This document shows, one piece after another, positions 47,053-59,105 of a stretch of DNA of 64,000 nucleotides. Under the pieces are notes generated by a model. The model was not told the DNA's origin and made no database searches. It worked only from the letters and a program-made list of their open reading frames with translations. A program made the translations under genes and the position numbers. The number at the start of each line of letters is the position of its first letter. The stretch's first letter is position 1. The stretch is from Bacteroidaceae bacterium (GTDB lineage: Bacteria; Bacteroidota; Bacteroidia; Bacteroidales; Bacteroidaceae), in assembly GCA_017935785.1 (NCBI GenBank), contig JAGBGU010000068.1:1-64000 (forward strand), given 5' to 3'.

Positions 47053-48978
47053 ATGGCTAACAAAAAATTATTCAAAACCCTCGGTGCAATTACCACGGGT
47101 GCCCTGATACTGGCAACACCCTCTTGTACCGATACCTGGGACGAGCACTACAACGACCTGGGTACAGCGGCAGGCCAGAACCTTTGGGAGCAGATTCAGA
47201 GCAAACCCGAACTTTCTATCTTTGCCGAGATTGCCAGCAAAGCCAAGTATTACAAGGACGACGTTCACCCCATGAACGACTACACCTTTGCAGACTTGCT
47301 CCAGAGCGGCCAGGTAATGACCGTCTGGGCGCCCGAAAACAGCGCCTTTACCGCAGAAGAGAAGGCCAAGTGGCTCGAAATGGCTGAGACTGACGGTTAC
47401 AACCTGCAGAAGCAGTTTATGACCAACCACATCTCTATGTGGCGTCATCCGATCAGTATTGCCAAGAAGGACACCCTGAACATGGCCAACGGCAAGGAAA
47501 TGGTGTTCGACATGTCCGACCTTGCTGCCCCAACCATGTATGATGTGGAACTGGCGCAGCGCAACATTGCGGCAAGCAACGGAACCCTGCACACCGTGAA
47601 GGGTATCCTGCCTTTCCACTTCAACTTCTACGAATACCTGAAGTTCAGCGGCGAGAACCCCCTGTTCTCACAATATGTAATAGACAAGGACACCACTTAT
47701 TTCATTGAAGGCAGCAGTATCGAAGGCCTGCCCGACGAGAACGGTAACCCCACTTATGTGGATAGTGTGTATAGAACATCCAACCTGATGTTCGGTATTT
47801 CTGCAAATGTATCTACCAGCACCTCTGACAAGCGTCACATGAGCCAGAAGGGTTTTGCCGCCTCCCTGGACTGGGAAAGCGGAAAGTACATCATGGCCAT
47901 CCCCACCGACGCGGCTTGGACCAATACCTACGAGAAGATTAAGAGCCTCTACACCTATGCAGAGTCTTACATCGACCGTGAGAAGAGCGGCGCCAAGGAA
48001 ACCGTTATGCGTCCTTCAGAGAATCCCGATTCGCTGACCGACCTGAGCGTGAAGATGGACATCGCCACCCCCATCGTATTTGACCTTGACAGACAAGGCA
48101 AGATTGGCGGTGAGGAAGGCGCGCCCTGGACCATGGAACAGTTCATCGCCAGCAAGGGAACCGAGGCCGAGTATTTCCTGAATACCCGCGGCGATACCCT
48201 GCGCAACATCGAAAACAAGTGGGACAAGACCGAACTCTTCCCCGGCGAACCTGTGGAAATGAGTAACGGATATGCCTACATTTCCGATACCTGGAACCTG
48301 CCCAAGGAGTACTACTTCCCCGATGTGGAAATCAAGCCCTACAGCTACATGTTCAACCTATACAGCGAGACCTTCAAGGGTAGCGTTTCATCAGAAACCT
48401 TCACCAACTCTCTGTATCCCGAGATTGTAGCCAAGTACGGAAAGGTAAGCAAGGATCAGTTCTACATTATGAAGCCTGACGGCAGCACCAAGCCCGAAGG
48501 TAACCTGATTCTGCAAGGCAACTACGACCTGGCATACAACCGCAACGCCAAGGTGATGAGTGGCAAGTATGACATCTACATGGTACTGGTTCCCTACTGG
48601 TACAAGGAAATTCTGGACAAGGGCAACGATTCGCTCTATCTGGACAGCGCCTACGTAGACTCTGTGGCCAATATCAGCAAGAACAAGATCAAGCTGCAGG
48701 TTATATATGACAACGGCACCAAGAACGGTGGCAAGGGCAAGTCTATCAAGGTGGACTGGGATGCACGTAAGGTGGACACCGTACTGGTTATTCCCGATAT
48801 GGAATTCCCCTACTCTTACCAGAACCTGGAGCACAGCTATCCTATCATGAGCATTGTTAGTGACGCCTCTAACTCCGACGTGAAGAAAGGCTATATTCGC
48901 GAACTGTGTATTGACCGTGTGATTCTGAAGAGCAAGGAAGACGACACTGTTGTTGAAGTTGACCCATCTAATAATTGA
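47053..48978 (+). CDS. FAS1-domain lipoprotein 3
   Basis: A 641-aa lipoprotein with lipobox ATPSC (Cys 25) followed by TDTWDEHYND. A FAS1 module spans ~30-190 (LSIFAEIASKAKYYKDDVHP, MTVWAPENSAFTAEEKAKW, NGTLHTVKGILPF), and a second starts at about 195 (FSQYVIDKD..., MAIPTDAAWTNTYEKIKSLY). The C-terminal third is not recognised. 19 nt after FAS1 gene 2 and 4 nt before the second SusC, so it is coupled to the second transporter pair. Confidence 0.85.
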   Translation: MANKKLFKTLGAITTGALILATPSCTDTWDEHYNDLGTAAGQNLWEQIQSKPELSIFAEIASKAKYYKDDVHPMNDYTFADLLQSGQVMTVWAPENSAFTAEEKAKWLEMAETDGYNLQKQFMTNHISMWRHPISIAKKDTLNMANGKEMVFDMSDLAAPTMYDVELAQRNIAASNGTLHTVKGILPFHFNFYEYLKFSGENPLFSQYVIDKDTTYFIEGSSIEGLPDENGNPTYVDSVYRTSNLMFGISANVSTSTSDKRHMSQKGFAASLDWESGKYIMAIPTDAAWTNTYEKIKSLYTYAESYIDREKSGAKETVMRPSENPDSLTDLSVKMDIATPIVFDLDRQGKIGGEEGAPWTMEQFIASKGTEAEYFLNTRGDTLRNIENKWDKTELFPGEPVEMSNGYAYISDTWNLPKEYYFPDVEIKPYSYMFNLYSETFKGSVSSETFTNSLYPEIVAKYGKVSKDQFYIMKPDGSTKPEGNLILQGNYDLAYNRNAKVMSGKYDIYMVLVPYWYKEILDKGNDSLYLDSAYVDSVANISKNKIKLQVIYDNGTKNGGKGKSIKVDWDARKVDTVLVIPDMEFPYSYQNLEHSYPIMSIVSDASNSDVKKGYIRELCIDRVILKSKEDDTVVEVDPSNN

Positions 48979-48982
48979 TACA

Positions 48983-51900
48983 ATGAAAAATAGATTAAGC
49001 AATACATTCATGCACAGAGCCATGGGCACAGGATTGTGCCTGCTGGTTCTCTCCGGACTGGGCATGCCCACGGTGTCTGCCCAGGAAGCGGAAACAGACA
49101 CAGCAACCGTTCGTCGCATTGCAAGGGCAAAGAAAACGGTAAACTATGAGATGAAGAACGTCACCGGTCGCATTGTGGACGACGCCACAGGCGAACCCAT
49201 GGGCGGTGTGCGTATCCAGGCACTGGGTTTGGAAAGCTATTCAACCCTGACAGAAGAGGACGGAAGCTACAAGCTGGACATCCCCACCTTCTCTGACGTG
49301 ATATATGTGTATGCCGAGGGTTACAACCCCCTGCAGGTAGTGGTGAAGGAAGGAAAGGCTGATGGCAAGCTCATCAGCACCCACTTCAACAGCATCTACA
49401 CCGATGCCACCAACATTACCGCCAACCGCAAGATTGAGGTGGAGGAAACCAGCGGCGTTAGCATTGACACCGATATCCAGAACCGTCTGGCCGGTGACAT
49501 CTACACCATCAGCCGCAACGGAGTGCCCGGACAGGGTGCCTACATGCAGATCCGTGGTGTGAACTCACTGAACGCCGGTTCACAGCCCATGATCATTCTG
49601 GACGGCAACATCATTGACCCCCAGTATGACCGTACCACCCTGCACGAGGGCTTCTACAACAACCTGCTTGCCTCAATCGACCCCGAGGACATCGCAAGCG
49701 TACAGGTGTTGAAGAACGGAACCGCCCTGTACGGTGCCAAGGGTGCCAACGGTGTGGTAATCATCACCACCAAGCGCGGTAAGAGCCAGGCCACCAAGAT
49801 TGGCGTACGCATCTACGGCGGTGTGGAACTGACCCCCAAGAAGCTGGATGTGCTCGGCGGCAAGGATTACAGCAGCTATCTGAGCGACATGCTGAGTACC
49901 ATGGACGACTACAACTTCAGCGACTTGACCTCACTGGCTTTCCTGGACAAGAGCCCCAGCAACTACTACCGTAAAATATTCGACAACAATACCGACTGGC
50001 AGAAGGACATGTACCAGAACGCCATGACCCAGAACTACAAGATTAACGTAGAGGGTGGTGACGACATCGGTATGTATGCCCTTTCATTAGGCTACACCAA
50101 GAGCGAGGCTACCGGTGTGGGCACTGACATGGACCGTCTGAACCTGCGTTTCAACACCGACATCAAGGTGTTCAAGAACCTGACAACCGGACTGGACATC
50201 GCCTACAACCAGACCAGCTACAACCTGATGGACCAGGGATGGAGCGAGGACTACAGCATGCAGAACATCGGTGCGCCCAACGTACTGGGTGTGGTATCTG
50301 CCCCCTTCCTCAGCCCCTATGCCTACTACCACAACTACGAGAGCAACGCTCCCTATCCATCACAGCGTCTTGAACTCTCCAAGGAATATGCCGGTAAGTA
50401 TGCAGCCAGTAACACTAACAACTGGATACAGAACCCCTTCATGTTCCCCCGCAAGGTGGGTATCAACGAGGCGCTGCGTAACCCCTATTGGGTAATCCGC
50501 AACGGTGAGGGCAACAACAAGAACTATGCCCAGCTGACCCAGATTCACCTGAACGTTAGTCCCAAGTGGCAGATCACCAAGCAGTTCAGCATCAGCGACC
50601 GTTTCAACTACACCATGAGCCGTAACAACGAGAAGTACTTCCTTCCCATTGCCGGTACCAACATGTATGAGTTGAAGGACCTTGGTTCTATCAGCAGCGT
50701 GCTGAAGACCCAGTTTGCCAAGGAGACCACGCTGAACAACGACCTGCGTCTGCAGTGGAGCAATGTCTACGGCGCACACGCCATTGATGTGATGGGCGGA
50801 TGGCGTTACAACAACTACCAGTTCAGCTACAACAGCATGAGCGGTTACAACAACGAGAACGACAAGCTGCCCAACCTGAAGAAGAACATGCAGTACATCA
50901 ATTACAGTGGTACCAACGACAACTGGATTGACATGACCTACTACCTGAACGCCAACTACAACTACAAGAACCGCTACTTTGCCGACTTCGTAGTGAGCAG
51001 CCAGGCGAGCAGCCGTTTCGGTGACAACACCAAGGACGGTTTCCAGATGGCAGGCGTAAGCTGGGGCGTATTCCCCTCACTGCAGTTGGGATGGCTCATC
51101 AGCAGCGAACCCTGGTTCAAGACAGGCAAGGGTATCCAGTACCTGAAGCTGACCGCCGGTGTGGAAAAGAACGGTAACGACAACCTGGTTGACTACTATG
51201 CAGCCCGCACCTATTGGGAGAGCATGCAGGTTACCGAGAACACAGTAGGTCTCTATCTGAAGAACATTGAGAACAGTACCATCCAGTGGGAAACCACAAC
51301 CAAGTACAACGTGGGTCTGGAAGGAAGTTTCCTGAACAACCGTCTGCACGCCGGTCTGGATCTGTTCTGGCACAAGACCGATGACCTGCTGACCCTGAAG
51401 GAACTGAACTTCGTGAGCGGTATGAACAAGTACTGGACCAACGAAGGTTCTATGACCAACAAGGGATTTGAGGTGAACGTAAACGCCGCCCTCATCAACA
51501 AGAAGAACTGGAAGTGGGAGCTGGGAGCCAGCATGGGCCACTACAACAATGAGGTGACCGACCTGCCCAACACCACCAACAATAAGATTGAGGTGTACAA
51601 GAACGTGTACGACGCTGCCAACGACAGCTGGACTTCTGTACAGAGCGGAACCATCCACGGCTTCACCAACAGCGTTTACGGCAACGAGAACATCCTGACC
51701 GCCGTAGGCTATGCCGCAGGCAGCTTCTACGGATGGCAGACCGACGGTGTGTTCGCAAGCGACGCAGAGGCTTCACAGGCTTCCGACGCACCCGGTACCA
51801 ACGGTTATCTGCTCTATCCCACAGGTATGAAGGAGAATCCCTACCGCAACTTCCAGGCCGGTGACGTACGCTTCGTTGACCAGAACGGCGACGGTGTGAT

Positions 51901-52435
51901 TGACGATGCCGACAAGGTAGTTATCGGTAACCCCAACCCCGACATCTACGGTAACATCTACAGCAGCCTGACATGGAAGGACCTGCGTCTGGACGTAAAC
52001 TTCAAGTACAGCCTGGGTAACGACATCTACAACTACCAGCGTTCTGTAATCGAGGGTCTGAACACCACTTACAACCAGAGCACTGCCGCCCTGCGCCGCT
52101 GGACCTTCGAGGGACAGCAGACCGACATGCCCAAGGCATGCTACATGGATAGCGAAGACTGGCGCAACAACGAGCGTTTCTCTGACCGCTGGATTGAGGA
52201 CGGAAGCTACCTGAAGCTGAAGAACGTACGCCTTACCTACAAGATTCCCTACAGCAACAGCTGGCTGTTAGGCCTGAAGGTTTGGGGAGAGGCCAACAAT
52301 GTATTCACTGTGACCAAGTACCTGGGCACCGATCCCGAAATGAGCAGCCGCAACAGCTCATACTACCGCGGTGTGGACAACGGTCAGATTCCATTCGGCC
52401 GCAGCTTCAATGTGGGTGTTTCAATCAACCTGTAA
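48983..52435 (+). CDS. SusC/RagA-type TonB-dependent outer-membrane transporter 2
   Basis: A 1,150-aa protein with signal peptide (…GLGMPTVSAQEAE), a carboxypeptidase-D-like domain (TGRIVDDATGEPMGGVRIQA), a plug with YMQIRGVNSLNAGSQPMIIL and VLKNGTALYGAKGANGVVII (in part), and a beta-barrel ending SFNVGVSINL. ATG 48983 is chosen; a TTG at 48950 lies inside the FAS1 gene. It is divergent from transporter 1 (the plug blocks differ), so it is not a recent duplicate and may take up a different ligand. SusD 2 follows after 27 nt. Confidence 0.94.
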   Translation: MKNRLSNTFMHRAMGTGLCLLVLSGLGMPTVSAQEAETDTATVRRIARAKKTVNYEMKNVTGRIVDDATGEPMGGVRIQALGLESYSTLTEEDGSYKLDIPTFSDVIYVYAEGYNPLQVVVKEGKADGKLISTHFNSIYTDATNITANRKIEVEETSGVSIDTDIQNRLAGDIYTISRNGVPGQGAYMQIRGVNSLNAGSQPMIILDGNIIDPQYDRTTLHEGFYNNLLASIDPEDIASVQVLKNGTALYGAKGANGVVIITTKRGKSQATKIGVRIYGGVELTPKKLDVLGGKDYSSYLSDMLSTMDDYNFSDLTSLAFLDKSPSNYYRKIFDNNTDWQKDMYQNAMTQNYKINVEGGDDIGMYALSLGYTKSEATGVGTDMDRLNLRFNTDIKVFKNLTTGLDIAYNQTSYNLMDQGWSEDYSMQNIGAPNVLGVVSAPFLSPYAYYHNYESNAPYPSQRLELSKEYAGKYAASNTNNWIQNPFMFPRKVGINEALRNPYWVIRNGEGNNKNYAQLTQIHLNVSPKWQITKQFSISDRFNYTMSRNNEKYFLPIAGTNMYELKDLGSISSVLKTQFAKETTLNNDLRLQWSNVYGAHAIDVMGGWRYNNYQFSYNSMSGYNNENDKLPNLKKNMQYINYSGTNDNWIDMTYYLNANYNYKNRYFADFVVSSQASSRFGDNTKDGFQMAGVSWGVFPSLQLGWLISSEPWFKTGKGIQYLKLTAGVEKNGNDNLVDYYAARTYWESMQVTENTVGLYLKNIENSTIQWETTTKYNVGLEGSFLNNRLHAGLDLFWHKTDDLLTLKELNFVSGMNKYWTNEGSMTNKGFEVNVNAALINKKNWKWELGASMGHYNNEVTDLPNTTNNKIEVYKNVYDAANDSWTSVQSGTIHGFTNSVYGNENILTAVGYAAGSFYGWQTDGVFASDAEASQASDAPGTNGYLLYPTGMKENPYRNFQAGDVRFVDQNGDGVIDDADKVVIGNPNPDIYGNIYSSLTWKDLRLDVNFKYSLGNDIYNYQRSVIEGLNTTYNQSTAALRRWTFEGQQTDMPKACYMDSEDWRNNERFSDRWIEDGSYLKLKNVRLTYKIPYSNSWLLGLKVWGEANNVFTVTKYLGTDPEMSSRNSSYYRGVDNGQIPFGRSFNVGVSINL

Positions 52436-52462
52436 TGACCTAAAACCAAAAAAGTACAAGAT

Positions 52463-54730
52463 ATGAAAAGAAAATCAATTATAAGCTTGCTTATCTTCTG
52501 CATGAGCCTGGGCATGGTGACCACCTCATGCGAGGATATGTTGACATCAGACAGCGAGCGCCACTCATACGAAGTGGCTCAGGATACCCTATACTCCTAC
52601 TGGGGTATCCTGAAGTCACTGCAAAACGTAGCCGAGCGCTATGTGATTTTAGGCGAATGCCGCGGTGACCTGGTTACCAGCACCGGCTACGTGAGCGACA
52701 CCATTGCCGCCATCGTAAACTTCGGACAGAACGGAACTGCAGCCAAGTACAAGGACGGAGCCTGCAAGTATCTGAAGGCAAGTGACTACTATCACATCAT
52801 CAACAGTTGTAATGCCTACATTGCACACTGTGATACCTTCCTGACCACCGGTACCAACCAGAAGTACATGATTAAGGAGTATGCCCAGGTGCAGGCCATC
52901 CGTGCATGGACCTACATGCAGCTGGTACAGGTGTACGGCGAAGTGCCCTTCTACACCAAGCCTCTGCTCACCACAAAGGAAATTGACGAGTTCTGGAACT
53001 CAGACTACCCCACCGCCAATGCCGGCAACCTGGTAGACCTGCTCGCCCCCGAACTGATCAACATGGAATTTGTGGAGACTATTTACGGTTATCCCCAGTA
53101 TAACCAATACGGTCGCACCAGCGCAGTCTGCCACAGCAGCCTGTGTATGTTCCCCGTAAGCGTGGTATTGGGCGACCTGTATCTGATGGAAGGTAGCGCC
53201 GCTTCATGCGCCAAAGCCGCACAGCACTACTACAACTATCTGAACACAGAATACGGCGGTCCGCTGTTGCCCGGCATCTACTGTACCGGTGGCCTGACCG
53301 AACGCTCTCCGTTGCCTATGTACAGCCGTGCCGGCACCAATCCCTATACCAGCAAGGGCAAGGTAACAGCAAGCAGCGAAGGTGTAACCTGTATTCCCAG
53401 CAGTACCAACAAACTGTGGGGTACCGTACTGACCGACGTAAACCGTCTCTTCGGTTTTGAGGCTGAAATTAGAGTAAATACATACGGTAACGTTGATGAA
53501 GAAAACGAAGGTGAAACCACTACTTTATCAAGTGTAAGTTTGTTCCGTCAGGATGATCCTGAACTGGTGGCCAGCGCCGGATATGACACCATCTGCATGA
53601 AGCAGGACTACGAAATGTACATCGGCGACTACGAGAACCCCGACCAGGCCGTTATCAAGGTGATGCCCAAGGTGGGTGACGCCCGTCAGTACTGGAACAG
53701 CCGCTACATCTACATGAACGAGATGGAGAAGATGGATACCATGTTCTACGTAATGAAGCAGAACCCCAGCACCAGCTTTACTACCGTATACCCCATGGTA
53801 TACCGCAAGACCGGTATCTGGCTGCGCTTTGCCGAGGCCATCAACCGCGCCGGCTATCCCAGCTATGCCTTTGCCGTGCTGAAGAACGGTCTTTGTAACA
53901 ACGACTACTGGTATCCCAATGCCGAGACTGATTATGCTACCAAGGACAGCTTGTGGTATGCCGTTTACAATGACAGCATCTATCTGCCCTACAACATTCC
54001 CGTAGGTGATGAAATCAACGCCGATTCTATCCTGGGTACAACATACTGCAAGACCAAGGCCGAGCTGATTGCCGCCATTGCCGAACACCCCGATTCAATC
54101 ACTGCCGCTGATGTAACCATGAACTATCTGGCACTGAGCACAGAGAACTACACAGACGAATCTTGTTCACAGACCTGCTACTATCTGGACAAGCGTGAAG
54201 TGATGAAGAGCAATGGTATCGACTACATGAACTTCATGACCCGCTACATGAGAAGTTCTACCAGAACCGTAACATACCAGATGAAGAAGGAACTTCGCGG
54301 TAACAGCTTTACAACGTTCAGCTATCCCAGCAATTCTACCACAGACAACTACATCACTACCGGTATCCATGCCCGTGGCGGTGGCCGTCTGAGATATGAT
54401 GACCGTAACAGCAGCTACAACTATGTAACTCAGGTTATCAAGAAGGTGAAGGAGAACGAAGGCATTGAAATTACCAAGGAGGATATCTACAGCGGTAATT
54501 ACGATGCAGAAGTTCAGGATGCAGTAGAAGACCTGATCATTGACGAATGCGCTCTGGAGCTGGCCTTCGAGGGTAACCGCTTCTTTGACCTTATGCGTGT
54601 AGCCCGCCGCCGTGGTACCGACTACCTGGCAAGCCGCGTGGCCAAGCGTAACGGAACAGAAGATGCCGCCATGCGTGCATTCCTCCAGAGTGAAAAGAAC
54701 TGGTATCTCCCCCTCCCCGTTAACGAGTAA
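52463..54730 (+). CDS. SusD/RagB-type nutrient-binding lipoprotein 2
   Basis: A 755-aa lipoprotein, lipobox VTTSC (Cys 23) then EDMLTSDSERHS. SusD hallmarks: AQVQAIRAWTYMQLVQVYGE and VPFYTKPLLTTKEID near the N-terminus and LIIDECALELAFEGNRFFDL, here 20 residues, near the C-terminus. It is about 200 residues longer than standard SusD, with an insert in the middle. It ends the operon at an intrinsic terminator. Confidence 0.94.
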   Translation: MKRKSIISLLIFCMSLGMVTTSCEDMLTSDSERHSYEVAQDTLYSYWGILKSLQNVAERYVILGECRGDLVTSTGYVSDTIAAIVNFGQNGTAAKYKDGACKYLKASDYYHIINSCNAYIAHCDTFLTTGTNQKYMIKEYAQVQAIRAWTYMQLVQVYGEVPFYTKPLLTTKEIDEFWNSDYPTANAGNLVDLLAPELINMEFVETIYGYPQYNQYGRTSAVCHSSLCMFPVSVVLGDLYLMEGSAASCAKAAQHYYNYLNTEYGGPLLPGIYCTGGLTERSPLPMYSRAGTNPYTSKGKVTASSEGVTCIPSSTNKLWGTVLTDVNRLFGFEAEIRVNTYGNVDEENEGETTTLSSVSLFRQDDPELVASAGYDTICMKQDYEMYIGDYENPDQAVIKVMPKVGDARQYWNSRYIYMNEMEKMDTMFYVMKQNPSTSFTTVYPMVYRKTGIWLRFAEAINRAGYPSYAFAVLKNGLCNNDYWYPNAETDYATKDSLWYAVYNDSIYLPYNIPVGDEINADSILGTTYCKTKAELIAAIAEHPDSITAADVTMNYLALSTENYTDESCSQTCYYLDKREVMKSNGIDYMNFMTRYMRSSTRTVTYQMKKELRGNSFTTFSYPSNSTTDNYITTGIHARGGGRLRYDDRNSSYNYVTQVIKKVKENEGIEITKEDIYSGNYDAEVQDAVEDLIIDECALELAFEGNRFFDLMRVARRRGTDYLASRVAKRNGTEDAAMRAFLQSEKNWYLPLPVNE

Positions 54731-54753
54731 TTCATAAACCTTGTTAATAGAAA

Positions 54754-54782
54754 AGGATGCGCGATATGCGCATCCTTTTTTT
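54754..54782 (+). terminator. strong intrinsic terminator of the SusC/SusD operon
   Basis: Perfect 9-bp stem AGGATGCGC / GCGCATCCT with a 5-nt loop (GATAT) and a T7 tail, 23 nt after the stop codon. Confidence 0.93.
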
Positions 54783-54791
54783 GGTTTTTAG

Positions 54792-54863
54792 GGGTTCTGG
54801 ATTTTCTAGATTTTCTAGATTTTCTAGAACTTCTAGGATATCTAGATTATCCAGAACTTCTAA
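54792..54863. repeat. 9-bp tandem array, eight units (CTAG type)
   Basis: Plus-strand units such as ATTTTCTAG (three exact copies, 54801-54827), AACTTCTAG, GATATCTAG, ATTATCCAG. It lies 11 nt beyond the GH2 stop codon. Read in GH2 sense the unit is CTAGAAAAT, identical to the unit after the PIF1-like gene. Confidence 0.9.
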
Positions 54864-54874
54864 TAATTAACAGA

Positions 54875-58015
<3,141 letters not shown>

Positions 58016-58052
58016 TTAATATTAATATATAAATAATGTATGCTTATTGGGA

Positions 58053-58060
58053 CAAAGATA
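58053..58060 (-). promoter_or_regulatory. -7 box of the GH2 gene
   Basis: Minus strand TATCTTTG, 50 nt before the start codon. No clear -33 TTTG. Confidence 0.6.
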
Positions 58061-58124
58061 ATTGTTTTGGAGCGATTAGGGAAAAAAATCGCAGGAAAAA
58101 AGAACACGAAACAGAAAAAAAACA

Positions 58125-58132
58125 TACTTTTG
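58125..58132 (+). promoter_or_regulatory. -7 box of comF
   Basis: TACTTTTG fits TAnnTTTG. Transcription would start near 58139, so the start codon of comF is probably at 58141 or later. Confidence 0.5.
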
Positions 58133-58146
58133 GAATGCTTATGGAT

Positions 58147-58887
58147 ATGAGAACAATGATTAACGCTAATGACCGATTTGGATTTAAACTGATAAAGCAA
58201 CACTGCGCATCGGTGCTCAACCTTCTGCTGCCGCGCCTGTGTCCTGTTTGCGGCAAACGACTTATGCCGTCAGAAGATGCCATGTGCATAGGGTGCATGT
58301 CCACGCTTCCCATCGCAAATATGGAAAACAGCAGGGACAATATGATGATACGCATCATCTGGCCGGGCGTGGCAGTGGAACACGGACTATGCCTCTTCTA
58401 TTACCGCAGCTACAACGAACACCAAAGGACGCTGATGCAATTCAAATACATGAAAAATGCAGGACTGGCACGCACAATGGGCAAACTGGCCGCCACTGCA
58501 CTGGCAGCACACGGAATAGAAAAGGAGATTGACGCCATCATTCCCGTACCGCTTAGCAGGCAAAGAAGAATAGAACGCGGATACAACCAATCGGAATGGC
58601 TGGCAGAGGGTATTGGCAAGGCATACCAACGCCCCGTAAACACCACACTGCTGAAACGCATTATGCACCGCAGTCTGCAAACCCACCTGAACCGTGAAGA
58701 ACGCATGAAAAACGTAGAAGGGCTCTACCGGGCGGAAATACCTGAGCTGATGAGGGGCAAGCATTTCCTGCTGGTGGACGATGTATGTACCACAGGCGCC
58801 ACCCTGAGCGCATGCGCCAAAGCCATAAAGGATGCCGACCCAAGTGCAAAAGTAAGCATATTTGCCTTAACATGGGTCGGAGAGTAA
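58147..58887 (+). CDS. comF: ComF-family phosphoribosyltransferase-like protein
   Basis: A 246-aa protein from ATG 58147 (alternatives 58135, 58141 and 58156; the frame runs back to 58036 but is not ComF-like). The N-terminal zinc ribbon is CPVCGKRLMPSEDAMCIGC; the phosphoribosyltransferase part has VPLSRQRRIERGYNQSEWLA and the PRPP-loop FLLVDDVCTTGATLSAC. ComF homologues take part in DNA uptake or ssDNA handling in competent bacteria; in Bacteroidota the role is less clear. The gene is single, divergent from the GH2 gene. Confidence 0.9.
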   Translation: MRTMINANDRFGFKLIKQHCASVLNLLLPRLCPVCGKRLMPSEDAMCIGCMSTLPIANMENSRDNMMIRIIWPGVAVEHGLCLFYYRSYNEHQRTLMQFKYMKNAGLARTMGKLAATALAAHGIEKEIDAIIPVPLSRQRRIERGYNQSEWLAEGIGKAYQRPVNTTLLKRIMHRSLQTHLNREERMKNVEGLYRAEIPELMRGKHFLLVDDVCTTGATLSACAKAIKDADPSAKVSIFALTWVGE

Positions 58888-58977
58888 GCAAAAACGCAAT
58901 AAAACTGATATTTTTACCGTATTTTTGATAAATATTAAGCATTTTGATATTTTTTTTAAGGTTTTTCTTACAAACTA

Positions 58978-59008
58978 TTGTCTATATAAGCAAAAAAACA
59001 TACCTTTG
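58978..59008 (+). promoter_or_regulatory. Bacteroidales-type promoter of gdhA
   Basis: TTG (58978-58980), 20 nt, TACCTTTG (59001-59008). Leader of about 90 nt before ATG 59106, without a recognised riboswitch. Confidence 0.8.
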
Positions 59009-59105
59009 CACCGAAATTAAAAGAACAAAGGTAAAGCACATTGTTTATGTAAGATTAAGGTAACAAACTTACGCAACTTATACAATAAAAAACATATAAA
59101 AGACT

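Noticed and set aside
36356..54730. Recent duplication of one SusC/SusD pair
   Set aside because: The two SusC and two SusD proteins differ in length and in most motifs outside the family signatures.
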